Assembly (NCBI GenBank): GCA_037952775.1
Contig: JBANAY010000003.1
Location: forward strand, 4,960,001 to 5,024,000
Reading direction: 5' to 3'
Origin: Clonostachys chloroleuca
Taxonomy: Eukaryota; Ascomycota; Sordariomycetes; Hypocreales; Bionectriaceae
DNA length: 64,000 nucleotides
The first letter of the stretch is position 1; each line of letters starts with the position of its first letter. This document shows positions 11,043 through 21,519 of this stretch, piece after piece. The translations under genes were made by a program, and so were the position numbers. The notes beneath the pieces are model-generated. The model searched no databases, was not told the DNA's origin, and saw only the letters and a program-made list of their open reading frames with translations.

Positions 11043-12755
11043 GTGACCTCTCGGATCACGATATCTCAGGGGTACAACTTCTCGGCTGCGCTGCTACCCA
11101 ACTCCACGTTCTCCACATCCTCAAGACATCTTCGAGTCGCCAGATTTACTGCCGGAAATATGCCATCACCCCGTGCAACAACCGCGCATCCTCAGCCCGA
11201 TGCGAGTAATGCTGACATGAGTCAGTCCGACCGCCCAGGCGCTTCTACTGCGGCGGCTCGCCGTGCAAAGAAGCGAGAGCAAGACCGTCGATGCCAGCGT
11301 TTGGCGCGAGAGCGCACCAAGAATCGAATATCCTACCTGGAAGGCTTAGTCGCGGAGCTGAGACAGGAAGGGACCAACCAGCAGCTTCAGGCGCTGTGGA
11401 AGCAGTGTGACGAGTTAGTAGCCGAGCGGGATGCTGCTATTCAATCACTATCTACCATCGAACGATCCATCGTGAACTATAGGCAGACAGCTCTGAGGAC
11501 ACCATCATCTCGGGGACCACGAGAATTCGACCAGAACCAATCAGCTGCCCTGCAATCACGTCGTCCTACAGCTGAGATAGTACCCAACACTGAAGCAGCT
11601 GTGGAGATTGAGTATGACCCTTCTGACAGCATGGCAGCCATGTCCCCGCCATCCGTACTCGCATCAGAAGTTCATCAGAACCCACCGATGGGACAAGAGA
11701 CTATAATCCCTGCTCCTTTAGGCGTCTGTCATTGTTCTCAAGACACCTCCGGTGCCCCTGTAAATCTCTGGAGAGCGGCCAACGAGATTCTGTCAGAGCC
11801 ACTTCAACTTTCCTTTTCGCTGATGGATAAGGAGAACTCCCTCGAGCACGATGCGCCGGTAAGGGCCGTGGTTGAAGGTTGGGACTCCCTCGTGAACACA
11901 GCTGGCGGTAAACTCCCTCCATCATGGGAAAAACTACGACAGATCGATGAGCTATTGTTTTCCAGCTGCGGCAATGTTGAAAGGCTTGCAATTTTACGCC
12001 TCATGAATGAACTATGCCGCTATCACCAGGAGCGGTCGCCAGAAAGGCAGGCTATGCTCCCGAGCTGGTATCTTGCAAGGTATAAACGACTCTTCTCTGC
12101 CGATCTCACTCAATCACAACGCCTACTAATCTTTACCATAGACCATCGCAAAAAATAGCCCACTCTTACGCGATCGACTACTTCTCATGGTAAGCATTTG
12201 TATCGCCTGTAAAATTGTTTAGTCTGTCTAACTAACCCTATCTCTGCAAGGCCCGGTTTACGCGAGCGATTTATATTCGAACAACACCGATACTGTACCA
12301 ATCGATTTTGGAAAACCTTCTCTGATAATCTGCGCATCCTTTGGCCGTTTGAATTTCGCGACTGCTTCAGCCGCAACGTCCTCACTGGACAGTACAGCAT
12401 ATCGCCCGCTTTCCAGGAACGAATCGACGATATCAGGTCCTGGACAATGTCGTCAGACATGTTTAATGCCTGGCCGGAGTTCCTAGCTGATATACCCGTG
12501 TACAACCCCATTTGTCTTTCTCTACCGACAAGCCGTTCACATCTCAAGCGGCCAGTCTTACGAAACCGGGAGTGGCTTGCTGACAGGCCAGAAGCAGAGA
12601 GAGGCCACACCGTGCCAGAAGCGGAACCCTGGCTAGTCATGACTGAGCATTACGCAGTCGCTGGGAGAACAACTGTTGACGCCGAAACACCTTGCATGAC
12701 GCTGGACACGGGATTCGAGGGTTTAGGCAGCCTTGATGACCTTTTACTCTTATAA
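11043..12755 (+). CDS. bZIP transcription factor with DUF3425 domain
   Basis: The basic region (ARRAKKREQDRRCQRLARER, then TKNRISYLEGLV) is followed by a short leucine zipper and a long linker. Two introns (12080-12141 and 12190-12250) join the C-terminal DUF3425 domain: HSYAIDYFSWPGLRERFIFE, HRYCTNRFW, LRILWPFEFRDCFSRN, GQYSISPAF, IRSWTMSSDMFNAWPE. Both splice sites are canonical and the joined frame runs to TAA at 12753-12755. The start may be 11043, or more likely 11160 (MPSPRATTA), which removes a poorly conserved leader. Proteins of this type sit in many fungal secondary metabolism clusters as pathway or stress regulators. It is divergent from the P450, and the GAGTCAG elements upstream of P450, ALDH and ADH are plausible targets. 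No lesion is seen. Confidence 0.88.
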
Positions 12756-13419
12756 AGTTCCTCACTCCTTTAAGGCAGAAGACTTGGATTTCGCTATAAT
12801 ATATGCATGTAACTATGTTTGTATTTTTACATCTCCATGTAGCCTGTAATTCGAAGCACGCTTGCGATTGTACTAAACAATGCATATCTGAAATTTGTAG
12901 GATACGGGAGATTCTGGCAATTTGCGTAGTGAGGTGCTTCAAAATCTCGAAGGAAAGGCACTCGAATTAAGCAAAAGGGGCCATGGAATATCTTGTTTGC
13001 TGGGCAGAGAGTAATGGATTTCAATAATAAAGTGTCAACACTCTGAGAGAGTTTTCCCTGTGCTATCAGGAATGGAAACTTGGCATTTCTCGTCCGACCC
13101 CGCTGGACAGATTGTTCTAAACAGATTAGCCCGGAGCTATGAGGTCGCGAGTCAGAAAGCGCGATTCGACTCCCCACGTCCACCCCCCATCCGTCGTTGC
13201 CAGGATGGTACAATTACCGAAAACACGACCGTGCTACAGTACTAGAAAGCTGCACATGGATACCCCCCAGAATTGTGGAAACGAACCCCAGGCTCTTCTG
13301 TTAAAGAAACGAGATCACAGTGCTTCGGTACGTATATGTTAAGAACATTTCTTGTCGCATTGCTATGCTGATTGCTAATCCATCCAGGCATCCCACAGTT
13401 TGACTTTCTTCACATCAAA
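12756..13419. other. Intergenic region, ALDH promoter
   Basis: No gene is seen. It holds the 3' end of the bZIP gene and the ALDH promoter, including the inverted repeat at 13148-13168. An acceptor-like stretch at about 13378-13399 hints at an intron in the 5' untranslated region of the ALDH mRNA. Confidence 0.55.
13148..13168. promoter_or_regulatory. Inverted repeat CGAGTC-N9-GATTCG upstream of ALDH
   Basis: The 21-bp site matches the one at 17479-17499 at 18 of 21 positions, including the spacer start AGAAA. It lies 252 bp upstream of the ALDH ATG. The arms are CGAGTC and GATTCG (one mismatch from a perfect palindrome). It is a candidate operator for a cluster regulator, with a GAGTCAG core that a bZIP protein could bind; binding is inference. 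Confidence 0.5.
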
Positions 13420-15410
13420 ATGACCGCGGATTCATTACTGTCTTTCGATGAGTTCTCCAATATTATCAATGGAGAACTACGCAAAACTAAAGAAACTCGT
13501 TACTCCATCAACCCTTCGACACTTGAACATAATCCCCCAGTCCCTGTATCATCCTCGAATGATGTCGACGAGGCTGTGGTTCATGCAAGAAATGCTTTCA
13601 AGACCTGGAGCAAAATACCTCTTTCTGCGCGGCAAGACGCTGTTATTGCCCTTGCTGCAGGCCTTCAATTACTAAAAAGCGACTTCGCCCGCCTGCTCGT
13701 CAGAGAGCAAGGCAAGCCAGTAAGCGAACCATTCTGTTTATATGGACAAGCTAAAACAGGGATTGAAGAATTTCCAATTGCTAACTAGTTGGGTATTAGC
13801 TCTGGGCTGCCGAAAACGAAATCGATGCCGCCTGTCACTGGTTGAAAGTCCAAGCTGAGCTTCCCTTCTCCGAAGACGTCATACTAGAAACGGACGAGAG
13901 AATTATAAAGACTAGATTTACCCCTCTTGGTGAGACCCTCGTCATTATTTCGGTATCCAGAAATACTGATAGTTAAGTAGGCGTTGCTGTTGCCCTGGTG
14001 CCGTGGAACTGTGAGCTTAATCATACATTTTACCTTTTGAATGAGATTAACTGACTCAACTACTAATCTTCGTAGTTCCTGTAATGCTAGGTAAGAAATT
14101 TTTGAAAGCGAGAGCTATTATGTTGAGCTAATATTCTAGTAGCGTGCGGCAAGATTGCTCCTGCTTTGGTAACAGGAAATACCCTCATTGTGAAGCCATC
14201 GTAAGTACCAGCCAAGACATTTAGCGAGTAATTTGCAATCGCTAACGGATATGATAGCCCATTTACTCCATACTGCGATCTGAAACTCGTGGAGCTTGCG
14301 CAGCGCTTCTTCCCACCTGGCGTACTCCAATGCCTAAGCGGAGACGACAACCTTGGTCCATGGCTAACGGCACATGGAGGGATCAACAAAGTCAGCTTCA
14401 CCGGATCGACAGCAACTGGGAAGCTAGTAATGCAGAGCTGCGCAAATACCCTCAAACGAGTGACGCTAGAGCTGTACGTGAGCACTTGAGACTGCAAATG
14501 CATTTCTAATCATGCCACAGAGGAGGGAATGATGCTGCCATTATATGTGAAGATGTTGACATAAGAGCTACTGCCAAAAAGGTAATATTTCGGAATTGAC
14601 ACCAGTACAAAATGTATGATGGCTGATATTTTTACTAAATAGGTGGCTGAGCTCGCCTTCTCAAACTCGGGTCAGGTGAGCGGTCCAAAGTCTAGTTCTC
14701 AAGCACACAGACTCACCACGAGACCTAGGTTTGCGTTGCTATTAAACGAGCCTATGTCCATTCATCGATTTACGACGAGTTTCTTAAGAATATGGTAGAT
14801 ATAACGATGTCTATGGGCGTCGGGGACGGTCTCGCAGATAACCGTTCTCTTGGACCACTTCAGAATGCGATGCAATATGACCGAGTCATGGACCTTTTGA
14901 GAGATATCAAGACTTCAGGGCTAGATATGCCTTCTGGAGAGCGAACTTCCGGAGATCCCAAAGGCAAGGGTTACTTCATCCGGCCAACAATCGTGAACAA
15001 CCCTCCTCAAAGCTCTCGTATCGTCAGAGAGGAACCATTTGGTAAGACTTATGCGACAAACGATAAAGTCTACACAGTGCGCCAAAGGGGACTAATAAAT
15101 TATTGCAGGCCCAGTTATTCCGTTACTTAAATGGGATACGGAGGAACAGGTTCTCGGCTATGCGAACGATTCCGACATGGGCTTGAGCGCGTCGGTGTGG
15201 ACTCGAGACACTGCTCGGGCAGAACGCATCGCGCTCCAACTCGAAGCTGGGACAGTCTGGGTCAATAGCCATCTTGAACTTCGCCCTGATGCTGCCTTTG
15301 GTGGTCATAAGCAAAGTGGACTCGGAGCAGAATGGGGTCAGGAGGGACTAAAAGCTATTGCAACACGCAGACCTTGTTCTTGGAAAAGAAATAGGCATCA
15401 TTTAATTTAA
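13420..15410 (+). CDS. Aldehyde dehydrogenase, NAD(P)+-dependent (C-terminal frameshift)
   Basis: Nine introns, all GT...AG, link a full ALDH from MTADSLLSFDEF (ATG 13420, context ATCAAAATG). Motifs: LVPWNFPVML and IVKPSPFTPY (cofactor fold), FTGSTATGK (Rossmann turn), VTLELGGND with the general-base Glu, FSNSGQVCVA with the catalytic Cys, EEPFGPVIPL, and GGHKQSGLGAEWG. The enzyme oxidises an aldehyde to a carboxylic acid in the cytosol, probably after the P450 and ADH. The final exon is odd: after EWGQEGLK the open frame reads AIATRRPCSWKRN and stops at 15408-15410. A +1 reading from the A4 run at 15350-15353 gives SYCNTQTLFLEKK and a stop near 15393, the usual ALDH ending. So one A is missing, either a real mutation or an assembly error. 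The catalytic core is unaffected, but the tail helps subunit assembly in this family. Confidence 0.88.
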
Positions 15411-15781
15411 TTTAAGCTCAGCACGTATTATAATTCGAGAGCCGACTGCAGCTTTAATCTACACCTATACATGAGCAATAGTGGACAAGGTAGGACAGAT
15501 ATTTGAACGATGTGAGACATGGCGGAGGTTGTATAAAATGCTAAGTAAATTTTCACATTCAACTATACCTGGCAAAAACAACTGACATTAATTGAATTGC
15601 ATAGTAAAGGCTATAGGCTCTATAGCCACATGCCAAAGAAAAAAACGCCAATTTACTATGTTTTAGTAAGGACATGGAGATGTGAATCGGTGTGGTGCAA
15701 CGAGAATTATAATTCAAAACTCCTAACAAACCTGTTCAGGACGAAGGGTAATACATATAATCAGAGCTAAAATACTAGCAT

Positions 15782-17288
15782 TCACCGAAGATCTAAAACA
15801 ATCCTGCCGTTAATTTTTCCACTCTTCATATCCTTCAAAACCTAGCAAATGATTAGTATTATAAGAATTCGGAAGCCAGGAGGTCGTACCTCGGTTAGGT
15901 TGTCCATAGGTCGCAGCTCATAATGAGTTTTGATCTTTCCAACCGCGGCAATATCTAGACATTCCTTCGCCTCCAGGCGATTTCCGCTTTTAGAAGCTAC
16001 AATAGTCATGGTGGATATTTGTTAGCCTCCTTCTGCCGCTTGCTCACCATGTGACCTTGAATATTTGGGCTTACCGAAGATGGTGAGCTCATTGGTAATC
16101 ATGTCTGGAACGTTCGCTCCTGCTATCGGTAAAGAATCACCTTCTGGGACGCCAAGGCATGCCAGAATACCCCGGAAACCGAGAAATGAGACGGCTTGTG
16201 CATAGGCTCGGTGACTCGAAGAGCAGACAAGTACCACTTTAGCACCACCTCCAGTCAGTTTATGAATCTCTTTAGCAAGCGCGCCATCAGTGGCGAAAGC
16301 GGCAAAGTCTATGAATATATCAGAACCAAGCTCGAGACATAGACGCTCTTTGCCGCGACGTCCAGGGATATTATGCGAGCCCCCATCGCCTTGGCGTATT
16401 GAATGGCAAGGTGGCCCAAGCCGCCACCCGCGCCTGAAATCACAACCCATTGCCCGTGGCGGACATGAGCTCTTTTGAGAGCTGAATATACAGAGACTCC
16501 GCCACACATGAGTGGTGCTGCGCCCGCAAGGTCGATTCCATCTGGAATTAACGTCACGTTGGATGCTTGACTCAAGCAGTATTGTTGGAATGTGCCAGGT
16601 GTGAGATAGCCGGATACCGTGCCCGTTATGCATGTTGTTTCGCCTCCCACGAGGCAATTGTCTAGCCAATGAGAATAAGCACGTCTTTGGAGATATAACA
16701 TCAAGGTGCATAGCATATAGCGTAGAGGAGTCCTCCGGATAGATAATGAACCACTAGATGGGACTTACCACAACTGAGACACGCGCTAGCTGCCCATTTG
16801 ATGCCCACCATGGTGTCAATCTGAGGAAATGAGACACCATCGCCTAGAGCGACGACTTTCCCAACGCCTATTGAGCAATTTATCAGCACACTCGGTCTCG
16901 AGATTGAGCTTGTGGATCATAGTCACCTTCATGCCCGCCGATTTGCCCTACAAGGACAAGTTCTGGAGGTTAGCATTACTACTACCTCCTCGCCCTAGTC
17001 AGCGACACCGGGACGATCTTACCCTGCGGGGTTGGTAAAGGAAGTGTTGAAAAGCCATTAGTACATATCCCGTAGTCGGTATGGCAAACGCCGGAGTAGA
17101 ACCTAGCACACGACCATTCAGTTCTCTCTTTGGGCTTCAGGGTGGGTGGTGAGTAAGATAACCTACAGGCGGACCAACACCTCACCCGAGCCCGGCTTTG
17201 GAATCGGTAGTTCTTCCACGCGAGTTGTAGTCTCTGGTGGGTTTGCATACATCACAGCACGGTTTTTTGCTTCTGAATCGGTTGACAT
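15782..17288 (-). CDS. Zinc-dependent alcohol dehydrogenase (internal frameshift)
   Basis: The gene starts at 17286-17288 (MSTDSEAKNRAVMYANPPE), has six canonical introns and ends with LDLR-TGA at 15782-15784. It is a medium-chain, yeast ADH1-like enzyme. GVCHTDYG carries the first catalytic zinc Cys, GGHEGVGKVV the catalytic His-Glu, CLSCDNCLVGGETTC the four structural-zinc cysteines, and SGAGGGLGHLAIQYAKAMGA the NAD-binding turn. It would convert an alcohol to an aldehyde for the neighbouring ALDH. In exon 5 the frame breaks at about 16349-16356: one frame ends ...RIISLDVAAK and the next continues ERLCLELGSDIFIDF, one base out of phase. The two halves cannot be made as one protein unless the base is an assembly error, so the gene may be a recent pseudogene. 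The remaining exons keep frame and conserved residues. Confidence 0.8.
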
Positions 17289-17478
17289 GATGCTCAGTCT
17301 TAGTGGAGGACAAGGGTTTTGTACGTTGTTAGAGAAGAAATTTTGGCTTCCCGGATCTTCTTCTCATTAATTATGAACTGACCAAGAGGTAACCTGCGAT
17401 TCCTTGTTTATGTTTTGAGAGCTAGGCGTGTAGCAGAGGCTAAGTTCAGCTAGTGTGTTATTGGTAAACGAGCCGAAG

Positions 17479-17499
17479 CGAGTCAGAAAATGCGACTCG
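17479..17499. promoter_or_regulatory. Perfect inverted repeat CGAGTC-N9-GACTCG upstream of ADH
   Basis: Arms CGAGTC and GACTCG are perfectly complementary around AGAAAATGC, 191 bp upstream of the ADH ATG. The 21 bases match the ALDH-upstream site (13148-13168) at 18 positions. It is a likely shared regulator site. Confidence 0.5.
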
Positions 17500-18042
17500 A
17501 ATCGGACAAGGACCCCGCCTCTAGTCCATCTTGAGTTATCTCTAGTCGCGCTCATCTACAGGAAGAGCAGAACCGAGGCTAAGCCGCTCAAAGCTTCAGC
17601 CTCACAAATGTAGTGTGCAATATAGTTTACAGAAGTCTGCAGCGGCTTTGAATGAACATGGGCTATCACCATTATCCAATGTGTCCACTAACGACGATAG
17701 CGCTGAGGCATTGTTGATAATTGCTAACTACCCTAGAGGCAGAAAGTGACGAGATCGCAGCGTTAGGTAGCGAGACTTTGGTAAAAATATTGAATATATA
17801 ACGAAGAGGAAGTTTAAATTCCTATCTGATTATCCATTCTTCTTGCTGCCGTATTATCCCAACTCCAAGCCCAGGTATAGGCACAAAGGTCAAGATGTCC
17901 ACCCTCGAACTTTTGAATCAGACATCTCAGAAATAAGTATGGATCACTACAAGAGGTCCTGTCCAGGAGGAATTAAAATGCAAAATTGTAGAACTGTGGG
18001 CTTAGTCGTTGCGCTTAGATATCGGGTCTGACCTCTTCCATT

Positions 18043-18044
<2 letters not shown>

Positions 18045-18075
<31 letters not shown>
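18045..18075. repeat. T31 homopolymer
   Basis: An uninterrupted run of 31 T. On the minus strand it is an A31 tract just after the aminotransferase fragment. That fragment keeps an intron, so the run is not good evidence of a retroposed copy. Confidence 0.9.
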
Positions 18076-18078
<3 letters not shown>

Positions 18079-18099
18079 TTTATACTCAAACTCTCTCAA

Positions 18100-18518
18100 G
18101 CGAAGCAAAACTATGTACAAGACCATCTCACCACTCCCCCTCTCGTCCTTGAATACCCTTGATTCGTCGAGCCCAAAGCACGACCGAACCGCAGCGCAAA
18201 ACCGCCGGATAGCCTCTTGAATCTTGTCAGGCGGCGCTGTTGCATACGTGGTGCGGAAGAATAGAGCATCATGCTCTTCGTCTTTGTTGGTTTAAAACTG
18301 ACTGCGTTTGATTAAAAGGGCGCGGTGCTCAATGCTGGCTATAAACATCTCGTGCTCCAGCTCAGAGATGGACTTAGACAAGGCATGTGGGTGTTTCCTC
18401 CTATCAATTTGCGGCCAATGCTTTAAAGAAGTGGGCTCAGTTGTCAGTATATTCACATTATTGGAGATATCTGCGTTTCACTTACTAACATGCCAGCGGC
18501 CGGTGGCGCCCAAGTAAC
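18100..18518 (-). pseudogene. C-terminal fragment of an aromatic-amino-acid aminotransferase (ARO8-like)
   Basis: On the minus strand the frame reads VTWAPPAAGM, then a 65-base intron (GTAAGTG...CTGAC...TTTAAAG), then HWPQIDRRKHPHALSKSISE, LEHEMFIASIEHRALLIK, a TAA in place of an expected residue, TNKDEEHDALFFRTTYATA and PPDKIQEAIRRFCAAVRSCF. This is the last fifth of a PLP-dependent class I aminotransferase of the Aro8/kynurenine type. Everything upstream, including the PLP lysine, is missing: coding sequence stops exactly at the edge of the inverted-repeat element beginning at 18519. It also has an in-frame stop and substitutions at usually conserved positions. It is clearly not functional. 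The retained intron shows that it arose through DNA, not through mRNA. Confidence 0.75.
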
Positions 18519-19090
18519 TAAAATTAAGTGACATAAGTCTACGAACGCCTTCCAAATTTAGGTGTAACTACTAAGAAAAAGCTATTATTTAAAACCCTAT
18601 TTTAAATACAAAAAAATATAAAAATTATTTTAAAAATTATTTATATATATTTATTAATAATACTTATTTTTAATATATTCTTAATTATTTTTAGATTTTT
18701 TCTTGTTATAGATTATAGCTTTTAAAATAAGTAAAGAGAAATACAGTATTAATATAGAAGTATATACTGTATAAGTACAATAATATAGTGAGTATTTACT
18801 ATAAATTAGTAGACTATAGTGGATGGAAGATAATTTTAGTACACTAAATACAGTATAAATTTCTAATTTAAATCTTAATATTTAAAACTTAGATAACTTT
18901 TTTAATTTAAAATCTAAAAATATAATTTAAGAAGATCTTAATAATTTATTTATATATTATATATATATTATTTATTTACTATAGAGTTCAATATAAATTC
19001 TTTAAGATATTCTAGTTTTAAAATATAAAAATTAGTGGGTTTAAGGTGGTACTGTGCGAGGCGTTCGCAGACTTATGTCACCTAATTTTA
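18519..19090. mobile_element. Non-autonomous DNA transposon (MITE-like) with ~30-bp terminal inverted repeats
   Basis: The ends are near-perfect inverted repeats. The left end (18521-18550) reads AAATTAAGTGACATAAGTC..., the right end (19059-19088), read on the minus strand, AAATTAGGTGACATAAGTC..., each continuing to CGAACGCCT. Both are flanked by TA (18519-18520 and 19089-19090), consistent with a TA target duplication as made by Tc1/mariner/Fot1-type transposases. The 500 bp interior is very A+T-rich with no ORF, as expected after RIP. It separates the aminotransferase fragment from the homeobox pseudogene. Confidence 0.75.
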
Positions 19091-19114
19091 CCTCCTTGAC
19101 TCGTATTTACGCAT

Positions 19115-20960
19115 TTGCATCCACTGGGCTGGCACTTGTTTGGATCCAACATGCAGGAGGCTCTACCCCAGAACTATGCTACCGACTCCATCTATGGAAC
19201 AATCCCAGCAGCCGAGGATGGAAATCATGTCTTGGTCTGGGACTTCAGTCATTTACTTCATGAGAATATTGTCAATTCTTCTACAGCAGATTTTGACAAT
19301 GACTATTCTGGGACCTGGGACCTGTTCTGCTTCGACCAGTATCCAGAATCAGTCCTGATTCTGGATCCAACACCCCCACTGCTAATGCTTCATTCAAATC
19401 TTAAGATATCGAGCCTCTTCCACATACTGACGCCTCTCTTGATTCGGCATCACTCTTTACGCTAGACGCCGCTGCCTTCCAACTCGCGGGCGATTCCAGA
19501 CTAATGCTAAACGCTGAGCATCCGAACCTCGAGCTGTCGAATCAAAATAAAATCATCGATGAATCCCCGGACGTTCGCGTCGCTAGTGCACAATAATTGC
19601 CACAAACCACGAGCTCTGCACAGGATAGTAGTGGCTCTACTACAAGCACCACTGCGAGCAGCATCCCGCCCACGATTAGGGGTCGCTTCTCTCGAGAGTC
19701 TGTTCACATCCTTAAGAAATGGCTAGACTTGCACAGCCGCCATCCTTATCCAAACGAGGAAGAGAAAGCGATGCTTCAAGATCAAACTGGACTAAGCAAG
19801 ACTCAGGTCTCCAACCGGCTAAGAAATTCTCGGCGGAAACGGAACTCGAAGCCTCTAATGTGGAGTTCTCGCAACGACACGATCATGACATCACCCATCG
19901 ATATTTACCGTCGACCTGATACACCAGCTCCAATTTGTGATGCACGGAAAACAGATCCACTGGGACGTTGGGTCGACTCGCCCCCCGAGGACGAACCCGC
20001 TTCTGTAGCTGCTATTGCAAAAGATAGTGCTTCTAAATGGGAGGATCCAACCAGACCACGTAGCTTTTCACTAACAGCTAAAAAGTCTTCGCAACTATTG
20101 ATTTATGCTGGCTCGTCCGGACCAGTACGGGCAACTCCAGTAGCAATACATCCGTATCATCAATTCACACGTATCGCAGACCCCATTCGGGTAGCTTCGT
20201 TCTACGAGGAGACTGCAGGATCACCATCGTCGTAGGAAAAGAGCAATGCCCAAGCGCGCGGAAGTGTCTCCATGCATTTGGTCGAAAAGCCCTATCAGTG
20301 CACATTTTGCACCGAGACCTTTAAAAGCAAGTATGACTGGCAAAGGCATGAGAAATCACTTCACCTCTCATTGGAAACGTGAAAACGTGCGCCGGACGGA
20401 CCACGAGTCGTCAACGCAAGAACAAATCAACTGTGCTGCGTTCTCGTGGCAAAATTAATCCCGATAAGTCTCATATCGAGAGTCACAACTATTCAGCCTG
20501 CAACGCGAGATGCTCGGAAGAGACGATGTTCTACCGCAAAGACCATCTAACCCAGCATCTAATACTTGTATACGATGTTCAATTTCTTGACTGGTGTAAA
20601 GGGATATGGGAGACTTCGGCTTCAGCGGTTCGGTCCCGGTGCGGGTTCTGTGGAACCGTGGTAAATACCTGGTCAATGCGGGTTTATTACCTCGCGGAGC
20701 ATTTCAAAAGTAGTAAAACTATTGCAGAAGGGAAGGGAGATTGGGGATTTGAGCCTCCAACTCTCAATATGTTGAAAAATGCTATTCCTCCTTGTACGCA
20801 ATCCCTGATCGAAGGACTAATCAAACTCATAGTTTCTAACTTGATTTTGTTTTGTAAAGATCGAGATGGAGAGAGTTTCACCTTTTCCTTTTGTTATAAG
20901 CTGCGCACCAACCGAGTCTCCTCGAAACACCTACGAGCTTATGAGTTTAAGCATAAAGTT
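19115..20960 (+). pseudogene. Homeobox plus C2H2 zinc-finger transcription factor, decayed
   Basis: Pieces in changing frames form one relic. 19115-19430 encodes an acidic leader (VWDFSHLLHENIVNSS). After a frameshift, 19441-20235 has a TAA within SAQ*LPQTTSS and then a TALE-like homeodomain (RGRFSRESVHILKKWL, YPNEEEKAMLQDQ, KTQVSNRLRNSRRKR). The almost invariant Trp of helix 3 (NWF) is Arg here (NRL). After a TAG at 20233-20235 come C2H2 remains (EKPYQCTFCTETFKSKYDWQ), then a TGA where such proteins have Trp (ET-W), a Cys-to-Arg change, another frameshift and a second finger block (EETMFYRKDHLTQHLILVYD). Fungi have intact regulators with this homeobox-C2H2 order. At least three stops and two frameshifts make this non-functional. 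Confidence 0.78.
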
Positions 20961-20966
20961 AAAAAC

Positions 20967-20992
20967 AGCAATGAAAGATGCCAGACCCGACA
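20967..20992 (+). repeat. 26-bp dispersed repeat, copy 2
   Basis: Identical over 26 bases to 8616-8641. It lies between the end of the homeobox relic and the start of the HET fragment. Confidence 0.6.
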
Positions 20993-20994
20993 TC

Positions 20995-21420
20995 TCAACA
21001 CAATAAATACGAGAGCTTTCTCAGATATACATCCATACTTAGCTCGTTCGCGGAGATTCTTCCGTATGAGTCAGCTGCCGCGAGGTCCGTATCGACCCCA
21101 CTAAGTTGGGCCACGGCAACTTTGTGCTGAGCACGACTCTGAATGACCAACTTGACGTGGGATACGACGATCAGCCACGACCAAGATGGCGCTACGTCAC
21201 TCACATCATTGGAACGTACGCCGTTACTCCACCAAACAAGGCTATCGGGCATAGTTAACCACCAAAGACCACAAATATACTCGTTATCAGGTACCATGCA
21301 GTGCAGTTCCTGGCCAGAATGACTGGCATATCTTGTTGGTGGGAGACTACCTTGATGTAGCCTGAGCACGCGCTGCAGCCTAAAGTGGGAACATTTTTCA
21401 CGCCAGACATTCTCCTTCAT
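20995..21420 (-). pseudogene. HET (heterokaryon incompatibility) protein, C-terminal fragment
   Basis: A 141-codon minus-strand frame reads YICGLWWLTMPDSLVWWS, NDVSDVAPSWSWLIVVSHVK and, near the end, DSYGRISANELSMDVYLRKL. The order GLW...L.W..., then APSWSW, then DxYGRI..xEL is the standard C-terminal half of fungal HET-domain proteins, which trigger cell death after fusion of unlike strains. The N-terminal HET domain itself is absent: the frame begins only 100 bp from the next plus-strand gene. I take it as a truncated relic. An unrelated protein with a chance APSWSW is less likely. Confidence 0.6.
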
Positions 21421-21519
21421 TCATCCACCAACATTGAATATTCTACGACCAGAAGCAGAGTTGACGCCTCTATAGCACAATTAATTGAATTGAAGCTGCT
21501 TGTGCCTTTATTCCCCATA

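Larger units (their letters stand above)
17289..18100. other. Intergenic region, ADH promoter and downstream spacer
   Basis: It contains the ADH promoter with the inverted repeat at 17479-17499. No gene is recognised between 17,560 and 18,040, and the region ends in a T31 run. Confidence 0.55.

Noticed and set aside
18045..18518. Processed (retroposed) aminotransferase copy with poly(A) tail
   Set aside because: The fragment retains a 65-base intron with good splice signals, so it did not come from spliced mRNA; the A31/T31 run is probably unrelated.
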